Of a DNA stretch of 64,000 nt, positions 57,901 to 64,000 are shown piece after piece. The stretch's first letter is position 1. Each line of letters opens with the position of its first letter. Origin of the DNA: Edaphochlamys debaryana (lineage: Eukaryota > Chlorophyta > Chlorophyceae > Chlamydomonadales); NCBI GenBank assembly GCA_016858145.1, contig JAEHOE010000172.1, positions 124,001 to 188,000 of the forward strand, read 5' to 3'. Under the pieces are notes generated by a model. The model made no database searches. It was not told where the DNA came from and saw only the letters and a program-made list of their open reading frames with translations. The position numbers and the translations under genes were made by a program.

Positions 57901-58983
57901 GGCGGCAGGCAGCCCCGCGCCCGTGCGCCTGTCCTGCCGGCCGGACCGCCCCGTGTCGGGCACGCGCCGCACCTCCTGGTTGGCGATGGTGCGGCGCTTA
58001 GTAATGCCGTCGAAGAGGTACACCACCTGACAGCCGGGGGGTGGGGGTGGGCCAGATGTTGGGATGCGTTGTCAGTGGAGCAGCGTTGGCGCTCACGGGG
58101 TCAAGGTCGAGGTTATGGTGGAGTGCGGAGCCTTGTCATTGCGTTGTGCAGAGGAAGACGGAATGCTGGACTATGCTCCGCGGATTCCCGACGCGATGAG
58201 TAACTGTGACCCATGACGCCTCCCACGCTGCCACAGATCTTCACTGGCGAGAAACGGCCCGCGCGCCGTAAGCCGTACGAAACACGCTCACCATGAAGAC
58301 GATGATGAGATCCGGGTGGATCATGGGCGTGGAATCGGGCACGTGATCCAGATCCATGACCTCCCTCAGCGAGGGGGAGTCAGGCTCCAGCCCCAGGCGC
58401 CCATCGCAGGCCTTCTTGAAGCCTCCCCACGTCAGCTGCGTTGCACAAGGAAATTTGAAGAGGAGCGCTCAGGGGTTGAGGTGCAGAATTGGGAGAGTGG
58501 AACGGGCTTCTAGTCCTCGGCCCGCGGGGGTCATACCTTGCCGGTGCCGCTCGAGGCCTGCTGGTAGGTCTGGCGAATGACTTGGAAGCCGGACGCCAGT
58601 TTGGGGAGCTGAAGCATGAGGTTGTTGAAGCTGTGGGAGAAAAGGGCCGAGGACAGGACGCCAGGTGGCACCGGGAGGGTGAACTGGGGGCGAGCAAAGA
58701 CTCGGAAGCCGACGGGGCCTGTCCCTGGGGAGGTCCGGCCTTTTTGGCCAGGCGGGATACCAGAACAGAAGCAGCCGACGCTAATCCTTGCTCAGAGTCA
58801 GGGCGGAACAACCTCCCACAGTCTCAGCGCGAAATGCTTGCCGAAGCGACCGTTTCTTGAGGGCCCAGCGCTGATGCTGCTGGTGCGCCCGGCGCTGTCA
58901 TCAAGCTTCATGCTGGATTTAGCGCACATTCGGCTGCGCATTCGGTGCCTGCCGGTACAACGCGGCTGAACGCATGCCGCCAT
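54951..58983 (-). CDS. EF-hand calcium-binding protein A with long low-complexity C-terminus
   Basis: Eight exons join in phase to 745 residues: 58983-58813, 58608-58537, 58435-58292, 58026-57973, 57634-57473, 57083-56910, 56668-55253, 54995-54951. EF-hand 1 is canonical (FFDSSLDGCIERKELAMALK). EF-hand 2 reads DWTKEGKISFKL, with Leu in place of the final Glu, so it probably binds calcium poorly. N-terminal exons give FQVIRQTYQQ, LTWGGFKKACDGRLG and VVYLFDGITKRRTIANQE. After EF-hand 2 comes an acidic stretch (EEEEEDDAIS). The 1,416-base exon 7 is Gly/Ser/Pro/Asn-rich with GTGTGM repeats, and the last exon ends in PFTTFVMDGLVPVD. It is a tandem paralogue of the gene to its right. The first exon and start are the least certain: exon 2 could also begin at 58630, but that breaks phase with exon 1. 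Soluble calcium sensor or adaptor is the likely role; the family was not recognised by name. Confidence 0.75.
55350..55425. repeat. GGCACG-type hexamer repeat coding GTGTGM
   Basis: Imperfect six-base units give repeated Gly-Thr-Gly-Met on the minus strand within exon 7 of EF-hand gene A. Confidence 0.8.
57348..57379. repeat. Intronic copy of an exon end with its splice donor
   Basis: The 32 bases here are identical to 57470-57501, which contains the last 29 bases of exon 5 of EF-hand gene A plus the GT donor. This copy lies in the following intron, so the gene carries two potential donor sites of identical local sequence. Confidence 0.9.
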
Positions 58984-61835
58984 GTTCGCCTTGCAGAAGT
59001 GACCTCGCCCCTTCGCCCGGTGCCCGCTTCACCTCTTCTTGGTGACCTCAAAGCTCTTCCTTCTCTTGTTGCGAATGACAGCGTCGCGCAGCATTAATTC
59101 TAGCTGCTTTGACAAGACGCTGACTGCCCCGCTTTTCCCTCCGCCGTTGAAGCATGACGTTAATAGACCCATCCGTGCGACAGCAGGCCAGTTCGCAGAG
59201 TTGCGTGCGAGGGGTTGGGGCCGAACCACCTCGCTCGGCGGGGCGCTGGAAGCGCTCTAGCGCTCTGATGGCTGATGACCGAACACAGGCACCTAGTAAT
59301 ATAAGCTTCTTTGCCTTATATATGAGCGCGCTATAGTGCTCTGAGGTACGCGCGACCGAGGTGCGAGCGACCGAGTTCGCGCTTGTTGCACCGCTTTGTT
59401 TCTGTTGATCTCAGCGATGTGCTTGGGTACTGGTCTTGTACGTATTGGCAAGGCGCGTACACAAAGCAGAGCCCTGGGCGTGTCTGGTTGGGCGAATTGC
59501 AATGCTCGTCCCCTCTCGCGAATTCACCGCAGCTGGCAGAGGACGCCATGTCCTCAGTATGTCTTAAGTACGCTGTACTGATGGCAGCTCGGCCCTCGCA
59601 GCGCAGGCTAAAACAGTAAGCGTTCGAGCCTAAGTTTCGGTCGGCGTACACGACTTGAAGCCGACGCGCTCGACTGTGCCTTCCAAATTCAAGCGAAAAC
59701 AATTCTCAAGACGCACAGTATCCCCTGGATAACTTGCGCCTGCTCGCCGGTTTACAGCAGCGTGTCGCCCTGCGACCAGCGGCACCACTTCGACCACCGC
59801 GCCCCGCCGCTCGCCGTTACGGGGCACCCGCCCACCCCCGCCCACGTCGCAGCCCATCCTGAGCGCCGGGGGCCTGTGAAATGCATTGTCTCCACAGGAA
59901 CGTTCTTGGCTGACCTCATGGCTGCGGGATGCAGCGGTAGCGGACCTAGCAGTAGCCCTGGAAGGCAGAGGAGGGGAGACCGGGGGTAGAAGAACATCAA
60001 CGAAGCGAAGCGCTTGGTTGTGGTGTGGCGTAGGGCGTTTTCCGCAGACTACGCAGGCGAGGAGACGACCTGTGGGAAGGGCTCGTTGTCGCCTGGAACT
60101 GGGAGGCCCGCGAGAGCAAGGGGACACAGGGGGAGGGGAGACCGGGGGGGAGGGACACCGGAGGGCAGCTTGGGGCCACTCGTGACGGCTTCCGTCGTTC
60201 CGTGTGCAAGTCCTCCACGCATGGCGGACTGGCGGGGGACTCAACTCTTTGTCTCCGGCCACCTGCAAGAAGGGCACAGCCCGCCGCTGAGCCCCTGCAC
60301 TTCGAGCGAGGCTGACGGGGAAGGGCAAAGCGAGCGAGCCGTGCGTCAGATGGGTCGGGTGTAAAGGAGGAGCTTGCATCCATGCCGTGGTGACTGGGGG
60401 CCTGGAGCCAAGCGTGCCATCGTGCTCTGCGCTGCATTGCGCTTTGCTTCGAACCCATGCCGTGGTCGTCACTCGTCAACCGGTGCAGGCCGCTGCAGAG
60501 ACGTTCATTGTGGGGACGAAGGTCATAGAGCCAAGCGCTTTACAGGCGACTCTGGCCACTGGGCCAAGTGGGGCCCTCGGCCGGGGCCCCTGATCCGACC
60601 ACCCATCAAAGAGAAGCGCCCATACGGGTCTGAGGCCGCGGCCGGAGCCGGGCCCCCCCCCCGCGGCGTGGACAGGCCCCTGGTCTGACCGATGCATGGA
60701 AACAACGTACATACATAATCCTGGATCCCCTGATTCCCCTCAGCATGACCCTCCGGACTCCGGTTAACGCCTAGTCGATCTTGAAACCCAGCAAGAGAGC
60801 ATTCCCAGGGCTTTCCCAGAGCCTACCGCCCCCGTACCGACCATGTACCCAAGGAACCCCTCTGCCATCTGCCTTTCCGTGCACCTCCCATAGATAGCCG
60901 TTCCCTGAAGGTCCCAGACAACAGACGTCACAGGTCTGCATCAACCACAGCCTCTTGCAGCTGGATCGGGCAAGACTATGACTCACGCCAGCATGGATAC
61001 ATAGACGTACGGCACAGCACATGCGCTGATTGCCGCATTTGATGTTCTTTATGCGAGCGCCGCGGTGGATCTCGTAACGTCAATTGTCAGCGAGGACGTG
61101 CCGCCAATGCAGCGCGACACGTGGTGAATTGGCGGTTGGTGGTTAGTGAAATGGATCAGGTGTCGTACGGACAGCGCCCCCCTGCAGTGCGCTCGAGTGG
61201 ATGCCAAAACAGTGCCATGCGTCCCCTGGCCCCCACACCCTCCCCAGCCCCTCGCTGGCCCCCCTCCCTCAGCCTTGCACCCTTCCCCCTGTTGGACAGA
61301 TCGGGTTGGCATGCTGACGGCCCGGCCGCGTTTGCCCGGGCCTTATACGCTCCCAACCCTCCAACGCAACTCAGTGCCAGGCCCATCCCCGGAACAATAT
61401 GCTTCTTGAATAATCCGGCCCCCCACACCCAAACCCACAGCATGGCTCCTGGCACTGCCCTCTCAGGGCACAACCAAGGAGCCACGGGGGCCCCTCCCCC
61501 CCCCCCCCCACACCGCACGCGCCTCGCGCCTCTCGCCTTCGGACGGCCCCCTCGCCCCTCACCCCCAGCAGCACTGACGGCCTGCGGGGTCCCTGCAGGG
61601 TCCCCCGCCCGCCGCCTCGCTTCCGCCGCCTGCCCCTTGGCAGGTGGCCTCCGCCCCTCCCGGCAGGCTCCCCGTGCTGCCGCCAACTTCGCCACCGGCG
61701 GACACCACCAGCGCCGCGCCCAGGCTCCTCCTGCCTCCTGCGCCGCTTCCGCCTTGTCGCCCGGGCGCTGCCGCCGCCAGCCCTCCGCCGGGGCCCCGTC
61801 CGACCGCCGCCTGCACGGCCGCCGCCGCCGCGGCG
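58984..61835. other. Intergenic region between tandem EF-hand genes
   Basis: About 2.85 kb holding the promoter of gene A and the 3' UTR of gene B. A minus-strand open frame (60472-59630, GTG start, 280 codons) has no recognisable domain or splice context and is not called. Confidence 0.5.
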
Positions 61836-63940
61836 TCACCTGGCCTCCGCCGCCTGCGTCACCGCCGTCGCCACGTGCTCGTGCCCCGTGGATATCAACA
61901 TGCCCGTGCCCGTGAAGGGGCGCACCTGGGGGGGAGGAGGGGGGAGGGGGAGGGGGGAGGGGGAGGGGAAGGGGGGCCGTCGGGGGAGGATTACAGGTGT
62001 TGGGGTGGGTTGGGATGAAATGTAACACGCGGTGTAGGCAGGTTGGCAGACATTCGGAAAGCTATCTGGGCGTGCGTAGGTCTATGGTCGGCTAATGTCC
62101 TAAAAGCTATCTGATAAGCGTCTGCGTGTCTGACATATGCTCAGCTTTGTTTGCGGGGCACAGGCGCCTAGCTGCCTTCGCCGCAGCGGATTCGGCCCTC
62201 GGTTCAAGCCCAGCCTAGCTGCGGTCAATGGCTCTGTGTTTCTTCTCTCCTCCCACCCCACCCCTCCTACCTCGTCCAACACCTCGCCAGACTTCTCGGC
62301 ACCGATCATCTGTGGGGCCAGGGGAGAGCACGTTACGGGAGATGAGTCTGGGGGAAGCGAACACGGCGCCACGTCACGGATGCCCGCATCATGCCGGGAG
62401 ATGCCGTACACCCCCACACCCCAGCCCCAGCTGAAACCCACTCCAGCCAGGCCCCCCTCCCCTCCTCCATCCCCCTCCCCTTCCCTTCCCTTCCCGCCTC
62501 CCCTCCGCCCCCCTGTGCCCCCTCACCAGGTGCGCATTGCCCACAGGCGGCACCGCCCGAGTCACCACCTTGGCAGCCGCACCCACCGCCCCCGCCGCCG
62601 CCGCGGCCCCCTGCCGCGTCGACGCATGCCCCGCCGCCGCCCCCGCCGCCGCCAGGCCCGCCCCCACGGAGCGCGTGGATGCGTGGCCGCCCGCCGCCAG
62701 CTTGCCCTTGGCGTCCCCCTTCTCGTCCCACGTGTCCTGACAGGGGGGAGGGTGGGATGGGGGCAGGGGCATTGCTGGTGAGCTTCTAGGGGAGGAAAAG
62801 CTCGTCCATGTCCAGCCCCTCCCCGCCACGCGTGCCGGCAGCCCATACACACGCCCCGTCACCCCCCCGCCCCCCACCATGTCCGCCTCGTCCATGTCCA
62901 GCTCGTCGTCCTCGTCCGCCTCCAGCCCGTCCTCGTCCTCCTCCCCCGCTGTCTCCATGATGATGCGTTCCATGCCGATCAGGTACTCCTGTCAGGGGGA
63001 GGAGGATCAGGGGGGAGGATCTTGAGCAGGGGAGGGGAGGGCTTGGGCAGGGGTACCCTTTGGCCAACGGGGGCCAGGGGTGGGCGGAAACCCGAGCGCT
63101 GCAGAGGGCGCTGTTTCCTGCAGTCATCCTGCAGGCAAGCAGTGAAGTGCCTGGTGCAACTCTGAAGGTCACCCCGCTTGTTTCCGCCTTCCCTTTCCTT
63201 TCCCTCGCTTGCCCCCCCCCCCTCCCGCCCCCGGGCCCCTGCTCGCCTTGAACGTGATTTGCCCGTCCTTTGACCAGTCCAGCTGCAAGGGGGTGAAGGG
63301 GTGGAGGGCGTTGGGGGAAGGCGGGAAGGGGGGTGATGATGTTTCGAGGCTGAGAGGAAGGGAAGGCGTCTGGCGGCGGGGCGCCGAGGGGTTGGGCGCC
63401 CATTTCACGCACATGCCAGTAGCGCCCCTCCTCGTTCCACGTAACTTTCTCCTATTCCTTCCAGCCCCCGACCCTTTCCCTTGCCCCCAACCCCTCCCCG
63501 CCTGGTCACCCTACCTTCTCCTTCCACTCTCCGCTCATCTTTCCCCGTCTCCTCCTGCCCCCGCCCCCTTCCCCCCCCTTTTCCCCACCTGGTCAAACAG
63601 GCGGTCCGCCAGCGACTTGGAGGCCTTGCGCCCAAACACGCGAGTGCCGGACTGCGGGGGCCGGGCCACAGCAGCGAGGGGGGGGGGGGGAAAGGGTGTT
63701 GTAAGGAACGCTCCCTGCGCCCTCCCCACCTGCTCCACCCGCTGTCCGTCTACGCCCCCTTGTCCCCCTTCCCCTCTGCCCCCCTTCCCCCCTCCACCTC
63801 CCCCCCTCCCCCTACTCTCCTTCCGTTCTCCAGTCTGTCAGAAAATCACCCCCCTTCCCCCCCACCTTGAGCGCCATGGCCAGCTCCTTGCGCTCGATGC
63901 AGCCGTCCGCGGAGGAGTCGAAGAACATGAAGGACTTCTC
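61836..63940 (-). CDS. EF-hand calcium-binding protein B (5' end outside window)
   Basis: Seven exons are visible, each a multiple of three: 63940-63866, 63651-63589, 63282-63247, 62988-62878, 62736-62527, 62309-62271, 61925-61836; more exons must lie right of the window. EF-hand 1 (FFDSSADGCIERKELAMALK) and the following SGTRVFGRKASKSLADRLF match gene A closely, but here an intron separates them. EF-hand 2 reads DWSKDGQITFKE, a complete 12-residue calcium loop. Its last Glu comes from the next exon, across a GC-AG intron (donor at 63246). A strongly acidic run follows (EEDEDGLEADEDDELDMDEA), then an Ala-rich GHASTR-repeat segment, and the ending VRPFTGTGMLI... to a TGA at 61838-61836. The PFT start of the last exon is shared with gene A. 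A donor-like CAG/GTGACG overlaps the stop, so a further 3' exon is possible. Confidence 0.75.
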
Positions 63941-64000
63941 CTGCGGGGGGAGGAGGGAAGGGGGAGGGGGGGGAAGGGGCAGGGGCAGCGAGGGGGATGC

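Noticed and set aside
59630..60472. 280-codon minus-strand open frame
   Set aside because: GTG start, low-complexity Pro/Arg/Ser composition, no splice or domain evidence; probably chance in GC-rich DNA.

Overview
The window looks like nuclear DNA of a volvocine/chlamydomonadalean green alga, probably Chlamydomonas or a close relative. The evidence is very high GC, genes cut into many small exons by GT-AG (and some GC-AG) introns, TGTAA polyadenylation signals, SPPPSPP hydroxyproline-rich linkers, and gene families typical of these algae (multi-domain nucleotide cyclases, GCC2/GCC3 cysteine-rich wall-type proteins, WL-x(n)-GCP ankyrin proteins). No bacterial operon, CRISPR, rRNA or tRNA was seen. 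All gene models were spliced by eye. For six of the seven genes reading phase is preserved through every exon in the window; only the start of EF-hand gene A (58983) and the 3' end of the ankyrin gene remain weak.

Layout: (1) 1-7855, minus strand: cyclase copy 1, whose 3' end lies outside the window. (2) 9655-11878, minus: ankyrin protein with an F-box-like start. (3) 12502-19945, plus: secreted multi-module protein (SPPP linker, LamG-like domain, D-x-D-G modules, PAN/Apple-like modules). (4) 22819-33702 and 34538-45055, plus: cyclase copies 2 and 3 in direct tandem, 24 exons each, about 2,514 and 2,456 residues. (5) 46697-50349, plus: secreted GCC2/GCC3 cysteine-rich protein with a proline-rich stalk. 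(6) 54951-58983 and 61836 to beyond 63940, minus: two tandem paralogous EF-hand proteins, the second cut by the right edge. Long gene-poor stretches separate these blocks.

The main biology is the three-gene cyclase cluster. Each protein has a signal peptide, a large extracellular region resembling an extracellular solute-binding protein, one transmembrane helix, and a class III nucleotide cyclase C1 domain starting about 30 residues after the helix. C1 is interrupted by a low-complexity insert of roughly 1,250 residues and then resumes; a second cyclase domain, C2, ends the protein. C1 keeps both metal-binding aspartates but has lost the transition-state Asn/Arg, while C2 has lost the first metal aspartate but keeps Asn/Arg. 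This predicts one composite active site per chain, as in animal transmembrane adenylyl cyclases but built on a single-pass receptor. Exons for the sensor and catalytic parts are nearly identical between copies, introns included, while the inserts differ strongly. The neighbouring genes encode secreted or calcium-binding proteins; no functional link to the cyclases can be shown from sequence.
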